From Timema cristinae (Eukaryota; Arthropoda; Insecta; Phasmatodea; Timematidae), in assembly GCA_039000515.1 (NCBI GenBank), contig JBCFYV010000024.1, forward strand, positions 39,661,035-39,725,034: 64,000 nt of DNA. Direction: 5' to 3'. Shown in pieces: positions 55,001 through 63,906 of the stretch (position 1 is the first letter of the stretch; every line of letters begins with the position of its first letter). Both the position numbers and the translations under genes were made by a program. The notes beneath the pieces were generated by a model. That model was not told the DNA's origin, searched no databases, and worked only from the letters and a program-made list of their open reading frames with translations.

Positions 55001-58000
55001 TAGGCTTGATCTGTCAGGACAGCTTAAAGGAGGAGTAAGGTAATTAAAAAATTCAGCCTAACAACGAATATGAGAGTCAACCTTTATAATGACGTAGATT
55101 CAGGACATTACGCAGAGACACTATTGAAAGATGGCGATGGACTTTTGAACACGGATGCTGAAGGTTGTATTTTACTTTCAGGGGTATTCTGTAATTTGGT
55201 GGAAAATGATGTGGAGCTCATTGCTAAAGTTTACCCAGACTTACAACTAAATTTTAATTGTGATCACTGGTTGTGTTCAAGAGCAATTCTTGCACCAAAA
55301 AATGAAATCGTTAACAAAATCAACACTGACATTTTGAAAGAGGTGCAGGGATAAATAAAGGAGTATTTGTCAATAGATACAATCATGGACACAGAATAGA
55401 GCACTTCATATCCCGCTGAGTTTTTAAATTCTTTGGAGCTATCGGTGTACCCTCGCATAAACTAAAATTTAAATTAGGTGTACTAGTTATGCTTATGCGA
55501 AATTTAGATGCACCCCGATTATGTAATGGGACGAGGCTTCGGATTACACAATTGGGGCAAAATATAATCTGTGCCACCATTTTAACAGGTGTGGGAAAAG
55601 GGGAAAGTTTAATCATACCGCGAATCCCAATAATCCCCACTGACCTACCATTTCAATTCAAAAGACTCAGTTTCCAATCAAACTTAGTTTTGCTATTACT
55701 ATTAACAAAGCGCAAGGGCAAACATTGCAGGTAGCAGGGGTGCATTTGGAAAAGCCATGTTTTTCCCAGAGCCAGCTCTATGTAGCATGTTCGCATGTGT
55801 CCAATGCCCAGAATTTGTATGTATTTGCGCCAAATGGAAGGACATACAATATAGTATATAGGAGCGTCCTAAAATAATGATCTATTCTGTTCCCATGATT
55901 GCAACGGCCAAGAACAAGCGGAGTAAATAAGGGATGTTAATTAACTGTAGATAAAATTTAAGATGGAGTGGGATTTTCAATTTGCGGCAAGGCATAACCT
56001 AAGACTCTACTGACACACACTCCGCTACTTCTTTTCAACTCCTACACTTAATCCTTATTTATATTGTGTAGTTTGTATGTTTCTTTATCTCTACTTGTAT
56101 TGACCAACAACCTGAATAAGTTCATAGTTTTTATTTTCATACTTCCTGTGTCGACTGACAACCTGAATTTATTGACAAAATAAACATTAACGCGAGCGAA
56201 GCCACGAGCAAAAGGCTAGTGTGTGTGTGTGTGTTCTCTCTCTTTCTCTCTCATATATATATTTTTTTTCCAAGCATAAAATATATGTTTGATCTTAGAT
56301 TCAGATTAGAGAATATTTCATACATTTGATAAGAATTTGCCTCAAATTTAAAAAAATGGATGTCACAAGGCCCTAAATATTATAGGTCTTTACTATGTTG
56401 GTGTGTGAGTCCTGTAAACTAAGTTTAGTGGGAATAATATGCATTTATAATTATTTCATAGATAAATCTAGTTTCAAATCACCCTCTTGAACTGCGCAAA
56501 GTTGACTGCTTTTGGAGAATCAAGTTTTTCTAAGGGGCCAAAGAGAAAGTGGGGTGGGGATGAAGTTACTTCATCCTGATAGATATTACTACAGCTTCTT
56601 TATTCCCTTATTGTGAATATGTTTGTTACCAGACACCACAATGATCTGTAATATCCCTTAGAGGGGTACCTTTTATAATACTCATAAGATGAGTTTGGTA
56701 ACAACATATCGATACTCAGCTGGTGGAATCTGCATATATGATAATTTCTCTAGTTGAGTAAGGATGAGAAAGGAAGCATTTTAAAGGTAGTCTACCAGCA
56801 TTTGCTTGGAAGGAGAGTGGGGAACCATATAGGAAAAAACACCCTCACTATAACCGGCCAGGATTTGAACCCCGATCTCACTGTCATCAGCAGACCAGTC
56901 TAACATTAGAGTGAGGCCTCAGAGCATTTAGCCTCTGAAGCGGGTGGCTGGTGGAATAATGTTGTAACTCGGTGACAATATACTTGGCTGGTGGAATAAT
57001 GTTGTAACTCGGTGACAATATACTCGGCTGGTGGAATAATGTTGTAGCTCTTTGACAATATACTCGGCTGATGGAATGTTTTAACTTTGTGACAATATAC
57101 TGGGCTGGTGGAATAATGTTGTAGCTCTTTGACAATATACTCGCCTGGTGGAATAATGTTATGACTCAGTGACAATATACTCACTGTGGAATAAAGTTGT
57201 AGATCTGTGACAACATATGCTTTGCAAATGTTATTTATCACTTAAAATGTAATCTTTAAAAAATACACTATATGAATTTTAAACTGTAGCGTATTTATAT
57301 GTTAGAATATTTTTTTCATTCAGTAATATTAAACCTAGATTGGAATGGAATACATACAAATATATATGCAAAGAATCAAATATTAATTTAATTATATTAG
57401 TTTTTCAATAAACTTAATTAAATAACGTTTTAATATCACATACATGTTTTAAGCAAACTGATTACATCAGCCATAACACTTTGGATCTAATTTAATTGAA
57501 ACCATTGCATAAATCCATGTTTATTAAATTTTAAAAAGATTACCTGATCATGATCATCTGTTTTCCAGCTTATGGCTGAGTCAGTTTAGTAAAATGCCTC
57601 AAACTTCCATTATTCTTCTCTCTATTTGCTTCCATTTTTCTCTTGTTATCTGCTTCTCTCATCTCTTTCTTTGTCTCCTTTGTGGTATTCTTCCTTGGGA
57701 TTCTTTCACATTACATGCCCATACCGTCTCAGTGTTGCTTCACCTGCTATTTCATTCACTACCTGTATAGGCCTACTTCATCTCTTGCCTGGACATTCCT
57801 AATCATGACTTAATGTTGTATTTTAATTGAATAGCTGGAGTCGGACCTGTTATTCAACTATAGTTTCTACAAGACAGCAAAACTTCAACTTGAGCACACA
57901 GATGATGTCCCCATCTACCTCTACGAGTTTGACTACAAAAGACCGTCACTGTTTAAACTGTTTGGTGAAGTTGCAGAAGAATTTCCTGGTGAGGAACTTT

Positions 58001-61000
58001 ACTATTGATGCCATCTTGCTGCTATAAGTGTGAGAGAGAAAATGTTCCTTTAACTTTTACTAGGAATGTGTAAGACTCCAAAATACCTCAAAATTTTAAG
58101 GTAAAAAAAACATCATGATCTCATCTCGAAAGCTAAAAATGAATCTAAAAAAAAAAGCATCATATAACTGTTCTAAGAAAAATCAAACCAGGAATTTATT
58201 ATTCCTAATAATACCATAACCCAAAAATATGCCGCATTTTTTTCCCCTCCAAAAACAGCTTTCGTTAACAAATGTTATAGTTATAAATATTAATTCTGAT
58301 TATTAAACTTTGACATTACATTTTACAATGTAAAATTAAATTATAAATGATATAGAGTGAAACTATTAATAGTTTATAAATTGCATTTAAAATGTGTTAG
58401 CATTATATCTTTAAGTGTTTGAATGTACTATAAGATTCCAAAGTCAAAATGAAACTTTAGTGCTCTATAAACTATAAATGTACATGAATAAACATAAATT
58501 ACATTTTTCTACTTCCAAAGACAGTTATATCATATCTTGACATTTTTTCATATTCTCGTCTTGAGACCATCTTAAATTGAAAAAGTAATTCTTGCACATT
58601 CCTACTTTTTATATAAAATTTTAATAGAATGAATGCTATCGAGATATTCTAAGTTTTAAGTTTACACTTCAGTTTAATTTCTCCAGAGTAAGTTAATGCT
58701 AGAAACATTATCACCTGAGTTACAATAAAGCAACAAGAACAATCAATGTCCCCTGCTTTGCTGTAGATCAGTTATTGTAATACTTTAATTTCATAATCAA
58801 AGCATTTATTAGATAACCTTGCTCAATAATTTTCTCATTTATAATTTAATGGAGAATATTAATTTATATTTACTGACAAACATGAAGTTAAATAATAAAT
58901 AGTAATTAATCAAATATCCGAAGCTATTATTTATGCTTTTTATTGATGAGGAATTATCCATCAAAATATCATATTCTGAAAATGACATCGAGACACGGGA
59001 ATCGAACCCGAGACCTTTGACTTAGTACACCAATATTCTAACCACTGAGCTATCTAGGAATCGTTCCGTGCCCAGGGTCAACATAGAGTTTAAGGTGGCT
59101 GCGTTATCTGATAGCTCGTGATCTTAATAAAAGAAATCACACAATGTAGCCGATGATTTCTGCACGTCATCATAGACTCTGCTTTAAAATATAAGTGAGA
59201 ATGACCTTGAACACATAGCTCAGTGGTTAGAACATTGGCGTACTAAACCAAAAGTCCCAAGTTCGATTCACATGTCCAGGTGTCATTTTTCAATTTTCAG
59301 AATAAACAGTAATATTTTCTACAAATATTATTTTTGGTGTAGGTATGTCACAACTGATGTTCATCTAAAAGTATACAAGACATGTGCTAAGAGTTTTATA
59401 AAAGTAGTTTAAACTAAATAAAAAGCTCAAACAAATATTTGATAAATAATGTTAACAGGTTCAGATCATGGAAGTGATGCTTTATTCATGTTTTCAAGCA
59501 CAATGATGCCATTCACTTTTGAACCAGGGACTGACCCAATGAAAGTTAAATTCAATATGATCAAGATTTGGACATCTTTCATAAAAACTGGGTAAGTTTT
59601 GTCTTAAATTAGCATAAAAATTGAATAAAGTATTAGTTCTCTCACTTAAGACCTTAGGTCAGTCAGTAGTGCAGGTGTTTATTTGAGTTAAGAGTCGAAA
59701 GTTTTACTCCCAACATGGCCTCAAAATGATTCATTGGTAAAATTGGGGTTGGTTTGATGGGTTGGTGGATTGTTTGTCATTAAGTTGAGACTAAAATTAG
59801 GAATTACAACTAATCTTCTTGAGCTAAGCTCTGGGCGAAGATTTCATAAAAACAAAACATTATAATAAAATAATTATAAAAACACATGGTGGACATAAAT
59901 TCTTTATATAGCCTAAATGCATTTTTTTTTTGCTATACAATTTGCAAATTTTTAAAAAATTTTATCAAAAATAACACCATTAATATACAATGAAATAAAT
60001 TTAACATTAATTGTATTGCATTTTTGTCCACCCTCTACAAACAACATTGAGTTTGAGGCTGTTCATAAATTAAGTTTCTTTGTAAGTTGTGTGCTTATAT
60101 AATTTATCAGTTCAGAAAGTGATGTTCGATACCCAAAGTATATAAAATAAATTAATTTTTAATGCTAGGTAATTTTGAATAAATTTGTAATGCCCATGTA
60201 TTTATATACTATGCCATCAGAACAATGAAGTTAATGTACAAAAAATAGCAGTTCAACTGAAGAAAACATCAACAATGAAATGTTGACCTCACTAGTCTTG
60301 AGGTAAAGTGCTCGCCTCAGGACCCAATGGTTGTGAGTTCAAACCCAGTTAGTGTTGACAGATTTCTCTTGAGTGATAAAAATCCTAGCATAGCTTCCTT
60401 TGAAAAGATGGTAAAGCCATCAGTCCCATGTTGATTTTAGCATGTAAAAGAACCCTGGAAGATATTTAAAAGTACCTTTCCTAGGGCCAAGTTGGTAGGC
60501 CTTTTCGTGCTCACTCATAGAAATTCTCATGTGCCGATATAATCAGTCATCTCAGAAATTACAATTTAAATATCTCAAATAAATCAATAAAACATTTCCT
60601 TGTAACATGAAAAAACTCTCTTTATAAATTGGGACTTAATGAAAGTAAATAAATTCATTAAGAACGAATCCTTATATCATATTTGGTCTTTTTTTACTTT
60701 ACCATTTGATCTGATACCATAGAAAGATTAGCTGGAGTTTTTTTTATAGAAAAAGTAATAATAATGAGAAGAACATAAAACTTTCATAAAAATATATTCA
60801 CCATGAACCTTATTTTTTAAATTTTTGTTCTAGAAATCTTTTCAACCTCAACATAGCTATTAAAAAGGTACAAGCTTAAATAAACAGTAATCTCTCTGTG
60901 GTCTCTTCCCATTGGGTTTGCCAGTCAATAACTAACTTAGATCGCGGTTCTAGATTCTTCCATTCATGCTGCTATTATTATTTTTAATATCATTATTTTA

Positions 61001-62356
61001 AAGGACAGTGAAATTGAAATTAATTAGACCAGTAGAAAATATGTTTACTACCTTTCATCTGTTAGGGTTCAAGCCAGACTGACAAGTGCGCGAGCGCGCA
61101 AGCAACTGGGTGGCCAAACTGGCGAGCGAGCGAGCACGTAATTAGCAGACCCTAGTTCATTAGAGAAGATGTCTCTGTCAAAGACACTTGGTACATCTCT
61201 GTTCCTTGAAAATTCTTACAGAAAATATTGTGTATTTATAAAAAAGAAAAAAGTAGGAGTGCATCCATTAATAAATTGAGAAATGTGTATGGTACTGTAC
61301 TGAAGTGTTTTAAAATCAGATTAGCTGCACCAGTGGCGGAATGGTGCGTTGCACTCGATAGCTTTTGACTAGGAGGCAAAGGTTCGAATCTTGGCTCAGT
61401 GAACTGAAGGTGATTTTTAAAACTTATTTATTGTTGTGGTTTTTTCATACTCTCTCCAAACTAATGGTGATTCTTATTTGTAAAGGTTTCTTTGATTATA
61501 ATATTGAAGTATTTTAACATATTGGGTTTACATATATACATTATATTATTTATGGTCTTACCAATAAAATTAGGCCATTAATAGCAAGTGTGTTAAACCT
61601 ATCACTGATAGAAAAAGTCAAATATCATGTCAAAATAAGAAGTTTCCCTAGCACTCAATGAACCAACATACAAAAATATTGCCTAGCGCCTGTAAACTAG
61701 ACTACCGGGTCGAGCGTGCGCGCTTAAAAATAGAACCAGTTCTATCTTTCAAGCGCGCTCGCTCCAGTGTGGCCACCTCCCATTACAACCAATGTGTTAT
61801 ATTTTATATTTTATTCGCTCGCATGCTCAGTCTGGCCGTACCCTTAGAATTGAGATCTCAATGAGTAGAAGGTGGCCTATGATATTATTTACTCACTTTA
61901 GTTTCTTTGATAATTAATGTGTGTGGAATTGGAATGAGGTACTTCCTAAAAATATGTTTAGTTATCATGTTTCATTAAACTATTCATGCAGGCAATGGTT
62001 TCACTTTTCTGTCTTCTTGTGTAAGCGATTCATATTCAGACAAATATAAAAGTTACTTCAAATTGAGTTGTTGAATTTATTACCCCAGTTTGTAAATGTA
62101 GATAACAAATTTTAACTTGTTTCCATTTCCTTTATAAGACATTCTTCAATAAAATAAATATGTATTTTAACTTTACCTGATAACTTTTTTTTTTAATTCC
62201 AGGAATCCCAACTGCAGTGAAGTAGAGGTAAACTGGCCGCCGATAACCAAGGATAATCTGCCTTATTTACATATTACTTCCAAACTAAGTGTTCAGCAGG
62301 AATACAAGAGAGAAAGAATGGAGTTTCTTGACCAATTATACAATAAATACTCATAA
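38289..62356 (+). CDS. Esterase gene 3: intact carboxylesterase, ten exons, 533 residues
   Basis: Exons 38289-38429, 39652-39789, 49468-49618, 50784-50969, 51676-51881, 53529-53691, 54772-54947, 57835-57988, 59459-59591, 62203-62356. The joined length is 1602 bp with no internal stop. Carboxylesterase type B fold: NEDCLFINVYT (81-91), oxyanion hole His107-Gly110, nucleophile Ser189 in GISAGG, acid Glu322 in SAEG, His442 in GSDHGSDA. The usual E before the nucleophile Ser is Ile here and the usual F at 186 is Asp. No signal peptide; Cys84 lacks its common disulphide partner (APQ at 68-70), which fits a cytosolic protein. It should hydrolyse carboxylic esters; alternatively, a role in sequestering ligands is possible given the altered elbow. 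Head-to-tail neighbour of genes 1 and 2, hence a tandem duplicate. Confidence 0.93.
38430..39651 (+). other. Gene 3 intron 1
   Basis: 1.2 kb; holds a faint exon 1-like echo (IFYNLLGH, 38460-38495), a TA-rich stretch (38750-38980) and a SINE-C copy. Confidence 0.85.
38985..39260 (+). mobile_element. SINE-C, best copy
   Basis: tRNA-like head caccctagctctgtcagtag and B box gggtttgattccg, then attggtgaaatgtgggttta, cagtgatgaattaacggc, agcaacaggcctagcaag and cacggtctggaaacag, the full family order on the + strand. Confidence 0.82.
39652..39789 (+). CDS. Gene 3 coding exon 2
   Basis: 138 bp: APQPADSWEGVKDATKEG, then GNEDCLFINVYTLE. Acceptor tttgttttcag, single; no repeat array as in gene 2. Donor gtaaaa. 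Confidence 0.92.
39893..40075. repeat. 16-bp tandem repeat array 1
   Basis: ttggcctaaaagtcat is repeated about eleven times with few changes (cagttgg variants, one lost A). The unit contains the palindrome ggcc. Confidence 0.93.
40263..40420 (-). mobile_element. 5'-truncated SINE-B with exact 13-bp target duplication
   Basis: On the minus strand it runs from ccgtggttcggattccacg through the tail and (ATA)n. Flanked by ttgctgcactaaa at 40250-40262 and 40421-40433. Lacks the tRNA head; its 5' end lies deeper than the 8566 and 27504 copies. Confidence 0.88.
42360..42615 (+). other. GC-rich island of unknown nature
   Basis: A sudden GC-rich stretch (ctggatggccgaccacccta, ggtggcggaaataccggacg) with open frames in more than one phase and a possible donor gtaagc at 42588. 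Could be a stray exon or retrocopy; no family recognised. Confidence 0.25.
42905..43045. repeat. (ATT)n run with SINE tail fragment
   Basis: An ATT/TTA microsatellite (42957-43008) ends in accagagcggtcagtaagac and gtggtgcta, a decayed copy of the shared SINE tail. Confidence 0.65.
44230..44470 (-). repeat. ~140-bp repeat relative, inverted
   Basis: ttttgagtaattagcatatc (44339-44358) is the reverse complement of the core of the 26.3-kb array, with matching flanks (cgttttctaccacaaac, gtgcattaacttggag). Confidence 0.75.
44930..45480 (+). repeat. ~140-bp repeat relatives, about four copies
   Basis: Diverged copies with ctactcaaaatgggtgggg, ttgtttgtggtacaaaac and cattggcatc at roughly 44950, 45081, 45218 and 45368. 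Orientation is the same as the 26.3-kb array and opposite to 44230-44470. Confidence 0.8.
45575..45735 (+). mobile_element. SINE-A fragment
   Basis: gttacccacatcgtaag head-like sequence, gggcttcgaataccgg box and ttccactctaccgctatg body. Truncated. 45735-46180 shows nothing else. Confidence 0.45.
46191..46497. mobile_element. hAT-type MITE
   Basis: Left end cagtggttctcaaacattt; right end, reversed, cagtggttatcaaagtgtg. Flanks ctttatag and ctttagac agree at 6 of 8 positions. 307 bp. Confidence 0.75.
46662..46850. repeat. 16-bp tandem repeat array 2
   Basis: The same ttggcctaaaagtcat unit as at 39893, here about nine degenerate copies in two clusters, 6.7 kb away in the same intron. Confidence 0.88.
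47465..47936. mobile_element. hAT-type MITE, family also at 49846
   Basis: Left end caggggtcttcaaactgtgg; right end, reversed, cagtagtcttcaacctttt. Flanks ctctagtg and atttagtg (6 of 8). The interior shares aaaatgacaaatacac-like and caaatgac blocks with 49846-50292. Confidence 0.75.
47937..48095 (-). mobile_element. SINE-A fragment, minus strand
   Basis: Minus strand: ggtttgaatcccggtcgggt, ctacctagaatgggtttgc and ggttccccacag body blocks. It directly abuts the hAT MITE. Confidence 0.5.
48195..48463. mobile_element. hAT-type MITE, diverged
   Basis: The right end reversed reads cagcggttccaaaaagttt; the left end caacatttttaaaactgtg. Flanks ggttaggc (48187-48194) and ggttagac (48464-48471) match at 7 of 8. 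Confidence 0.6.
49468..49618 (+). CDS. Gene 3 coding exon 3 (oxyanion hole), GC donor
   Basis: Encodes WPPKSLKPVLFSIHGGGF, LGSGNTNMYGPDYLVEED and TFNYRLGAL. Acceptor tttttttag after a poly-T run. Ends with the first G of a Gly codon; donor gcaagt at 49619. Confidence 0.92.
49619..50783 (+). other. Gene 3 intron 3: GC-AG intron
   Basis: Donor ctag|gcaagt, acceptor attcctcag. Same position and phase as intron 3 of gene 2. Contains a hAT MITE; 50301-50783 shows nothing else. Confidence 0.88.
49846..50292. mobile_element. hAT-type MITE with target duplication
   Basis: Left end cacgggtcttcaacttgtgg; right end, reversed, caggggagggtcttcaacc. Flanks ccttaaga (49838-49845) and tcttaaga (50293-50300) match at 7 of 8. 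Same family as 47465. Confidence 0.78.
50784..50969 (+). CDS. Gene 3 coding exon 4 (catalytic Ser)
   Basis: Encodes FLSIEGSDIVPNNGLRDQ and NVTIDGISAGGVSVHYLML. Ser189 codon is 50918-50920. 186 bp, the intact counterpart of gene 2 exon 4. Donor gtagac. Confidence 0.92.
51236..51380 (-). mobile_element. SINE-A fragment, minus strand
   Basis: Minus strand: gttagactggcctgctgatg, gggaaattggggctcgaatc, then ctctttgcacaggaatgctg. In intron 4. Confidence 0.55.
51676..51881 (+). CDS. Gene 3 coding exon 5
   Basis: Encodes LFHKAIAQSGTALLPVCYV, RSYRLGEALGFNKKDPQALA and EGTLSEE. 206 bp. Acceptor cttgccag, donor gtatca. No duplication of the exon end as in gene 2. Confidence 0.92.
52540..52765 (-). mobile_element. 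Possible SINE, minus strand
   Basis: Minus strand begins ggccccatgttatagtggtc, an A-box-like tRNA start, with ctgggtttgattccagg as B box (52690-52710). In intron 5. 51882-52540 and 52765-53528 show nothing I can name. Confidence 0.5.
53529..53691 (+). CDS. Gene 3 coding exon 6 (catalytic Glu)
   Basis: Encodes ETSRLLTFAFSPTEEGGLGA, FIPGDPLQLLKQGQFHKVPF and GVTSAEGKIVLN; Glu322 is the acid. Start chosen at gtttaag|gaaaca to keep phase 0 and the 163-bp length of the paralogue. Confidence 0.9.
54772..54947 (+). CDS. Gene 3 coding exon 7
   Basis: Encodes LFKKIELTKIDQNFQCIVPW and AIAEKLKKFYFGDKPLSKET. Acceptor atgttgcag, donor gtaagt. 176 bp. Confidence 0.92.
55060..56219 (+). mobile_element. Helitron remnant: PIF1-like helicase pieces and 3' terminus
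   Basis: In intron 7. Frame pieces match the C-terminal half of Helitron/PIF1-type helicases: WLCSRAILAPKNEIVNKIN (55268-55324), LMRNLDAPRLCNGTRLRI (55491-55544), IIPRIPIIPTDLPFQFKRLS (55611-55670), a damaged NKAQGQ-like stretch (55705-55725), and CFSQSQLYVACS in another frame (55759-55795). Frameshifts and stops make it dead. The end reads cgcgagcgaagccacgagca, then ggCTAG at 56216-56219 followed by T, the usual CTRR|T boundary of Helitrons. 5' end not found. Confidence 0.78.
56220..56262. repeat. (GT)n and (TC)n simple repeats
   Basis: Directly after the Helitron end. 56263-56755 shows nothing further. Confidence 0.75.
56762..56937 (-). mobile_element. SINE-A copy, minus strand
   Basis: Minus strand: cactctaatgttagactgg, gatgacagtgagatc, B box gggttcaaatcctgg, body ccccactctccttccaagca. 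Tail decayed. Confidence 0.65.
56943..57215. repeat. 40-bp tandem repeat, about seven copies
   Basis: Units of ggctggtggaataatgttgt followed by (a/g)ctcggtgacaatatact, spacing about 40 bp, with small deletions. In intron 7. The next stretch, 57216-57834, is AT-rich with no feature seen. Confidence 0.9.
57835..57988 (+). CDS. Gene 3 coding exon 8
   Basis: Encodes LESDLLFNYSFYKTAKLQLE and PIYLYEFDYKRPSLFKLFGE. Acceptor attgaatag, donor gtgagg. Confidence 0.92.
58988..59062 (-). mobile_element. tRNA-like SINE head, minus strand
   Basis: Minus strand: ctagatagctcagtggttag, then tcgggttcgattcccgtgtc; A and B boxes are clear. Intron 8. It lacks a convincing cloverleaf, so not called a tRNA gene. 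Confidence 0.6.
59213..59285 (+). mobile_element. tRNA-like SINE head, plus strand, inverted partner
   Basis: cacatagctcagtggttaga, then agttcgattcacatgtccag: the same head as 58988-59062 in the opposite orientation, about 150 bp away. Confidence 0.6.
59459..59591 (+). CDS. Gene 3 coding exon 9 (catalytic His)
   Basis: Encodes GSDHGSDALFMFSSTMMPFT and IKIWTSFIKTG. His442. GSDHGSDA replaces the GxxHxEEL seen in genes 1 and 2. 133 bp; donor gtaagt. Confidence 0.92.
59645..59840 (+). mobile_element. SINE-C copy, degenerate
   Basis: gaccttaggtcagtcagtag head, ttttactcccaacatggcc box, attggtaaaattggggttgg body. Intron 9. Confidence 0.5.
60290..60590 (+). mobile_element. SINE-D copy
   Basis: Second copy of the element at 12360: cttgaggtaaagtgctcgcc, gagttcaaacccag, cagtcccatgttgatttta, agtacctttcctaggg and atagaaattctcatgtgcc in the same order. 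Intron 9. Confidence 0.7.
61066..61842. mobile_element. PIF/Harbinger-like MITE with TTA duplication
   Basis: Left end gggttcaagccagactgaca; right end, reversed, gggtacggccagactgagca. Both are flanked by TTA (61063-61065 and 61843-61845), the size and sequence expected of PIF/Harbinger target duplications. It contains a + strand SINE-like stretch (61325-61430) and GC-rich cgagcgagcg motifs near both ends. Intron 9. Confidence 0.68.
61325..61430 (+). mobile_element. tRNA-like SINE fragment
   Basis: tgcaccagtggcggaatggt A-box region and aaggttcgaatcttggctc B box, then gaactgaaggtg. Nested within the MITE. Confidence 0.5.
62203..62356 (+). CDS. Gene 3 last coding exon
   Basis: Encodes NPNCSEVEVNWPPITKDN, YLHITSKLSVQQEYKRERME and FLDQLYNKYS, then TAA. 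Acceptor ttttttaattccag. Confidence 0.93.
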
Positions 62357-62619
62357 ATACATTTTATATTATAGTTTAATTAGGTATGGTTCGGTTCTTC
62401 ATCTCCACTATTTCTTCACTTACGAGCCAAATTAAGTTGATAAAAAAGTTTGTTCTCAGTACTTTGGTTCTTAGCTACCAATCTTAAATACATAAAATGA
62501 AATTAAAATAGGTGAATATCTATATTACTATAGTCTTAATGTTTAAAAATGAGTTAGCCCAATCAATGGCTGAATAATTTTATAACAATGGAAAATGATA
62601 AAACTAAAGAAAAAAGGAA

Positions 62620-62625
62620 AATAAA
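62620..62625 (+). terminator. Possible polyadenylation signal of gene 3
   Basis: AATAAA 264 bp after the stop codon. No nearer canonical signal downstream of the stop was noticed; the AATAAA inside the last codons is unlikely to be used. Confidence 0.35.
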
Positions 62626-62738
62626 CTGAGTAAATTTGATCAAGAAAACCTACCTAGCGAAAGAGGAAAAATGTGGGAAGAATCCAATGCACAAAGGTGA
62701 CATCTTCTTCCTATCTTCAGTCTTCTATAGTAGAAGTC

Positions 62739-62993
62739 TTAAGCCCGTATGCAAGGGCGATGCTGAGAATGGCCAGAGTACAGGCCTGTCGTGAAAACAG
62801 CTGTCTCGATCATCTATGCGCGCAGCGTCTTGTTGTGGAAATATCCTGAGTACGGGCAGAGTATAGCCTGAGCAAGCCCGAGACCAGACTTTGACAAGAC
62901 TCAAGATATTGCGTCATAGATCGTACTAGTACGAGGCTCATACTCTGCCTGTACTCTGGCCGTGCTCAGCATGTCCTTGCATACGGGCCTTAA
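62739..62993. mobile_element. piggyBac-like MITE at TTAA
   Basis: TTAA at 62739-62742 and 62990-62993 bracket a 247-bp element with ~45-bp inverted ends: gcccgtatgcaaggg and, reversed, ggcccgtatgcaagg, continuing through tgctgag-atggccagagtac. TTAA is the piggyBac target. No coding capacity. Confidence 0.78.
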
Positions 62994-63906
62994 TGTGTTA
63001 GGTGATTAACATATGACTAATTAGTCGTTTATGAAGTCGCATTTACAGAAGAATGAATGGCATCACCATCTGGTTATCCCTGATTTTATTTTTAAAATAA
63101 ATACAAATTGAAAATTTGCCAAGTACAATTATAATGTTAACAACAAATTACATATCAAGCACAATGTGTGAGACTTTGAAATATTGTTCTATGGGTTTAA
63201 GAGATTTTTAAAAAATGTATAAAAATTGTAAAATCGTGAGAAATGTACATTTGACAATACAACCAAAAATTCTTTAGCTAAATATTATGTTTTAAGCTCT
63301 ACATATTGCTTTATTAGTTCAAAACCCCAAAGTCTTACAGGACTGAAAATAAATTTTAGACCAATGCTGTGCTATTTTCTTTTCCTTCTGCCAAATGCTT
63401 GCTAATAGATTAATTTTAATCAAACATCAGGGGGGAAAAAAACTTCAAAGATAAACTGAGAGGAAATTCAAGTTTTCTTGGTATTGTATCAAGTTTATTA
63501 CATATTAGAAATTGTTAATTACATCTTGTGTATCAAACTCATTATCTGCACCTATTATATTACATGTGATCATGGAGTTGAAAGTTTTTTTCCCCTAGTT
63601 AAAATAAATTAAAGTTGCCTGTAGTAAAGATAACTTGCAACATTTGTTTGTAGGTGATACCACTAGGATGGTCATACTTACTAACTTTTTGTAACAGCTG
63701 GGATGCCAAATAGTAAAGTCATGTTATCTATATGGGTGGCACTTAAGACATTTATTTGTGGCAACGTTGCTACTGAGACACTTATTTGGGACCAAGATGC
63801 TATTGTTTGGCAGTAGTGACGTATTATGGCCACCCAAATATAAAAGTATAGCATATATTTCTTTAAATTATGTCTTGCTACCTTTTCAGGTTATATGTGC
63901 ATATGA
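62994..63906. other. AT-rich 3' flank, nothing recognised
   Basis: No gene, repeat or element seen. Confidence 0.5.

Noticed and set aside
56906..57241. 111-codon minus-strand frame with repeated HYSTS motifs
   Set aside because: Product of the 40-bp tandem repeat.
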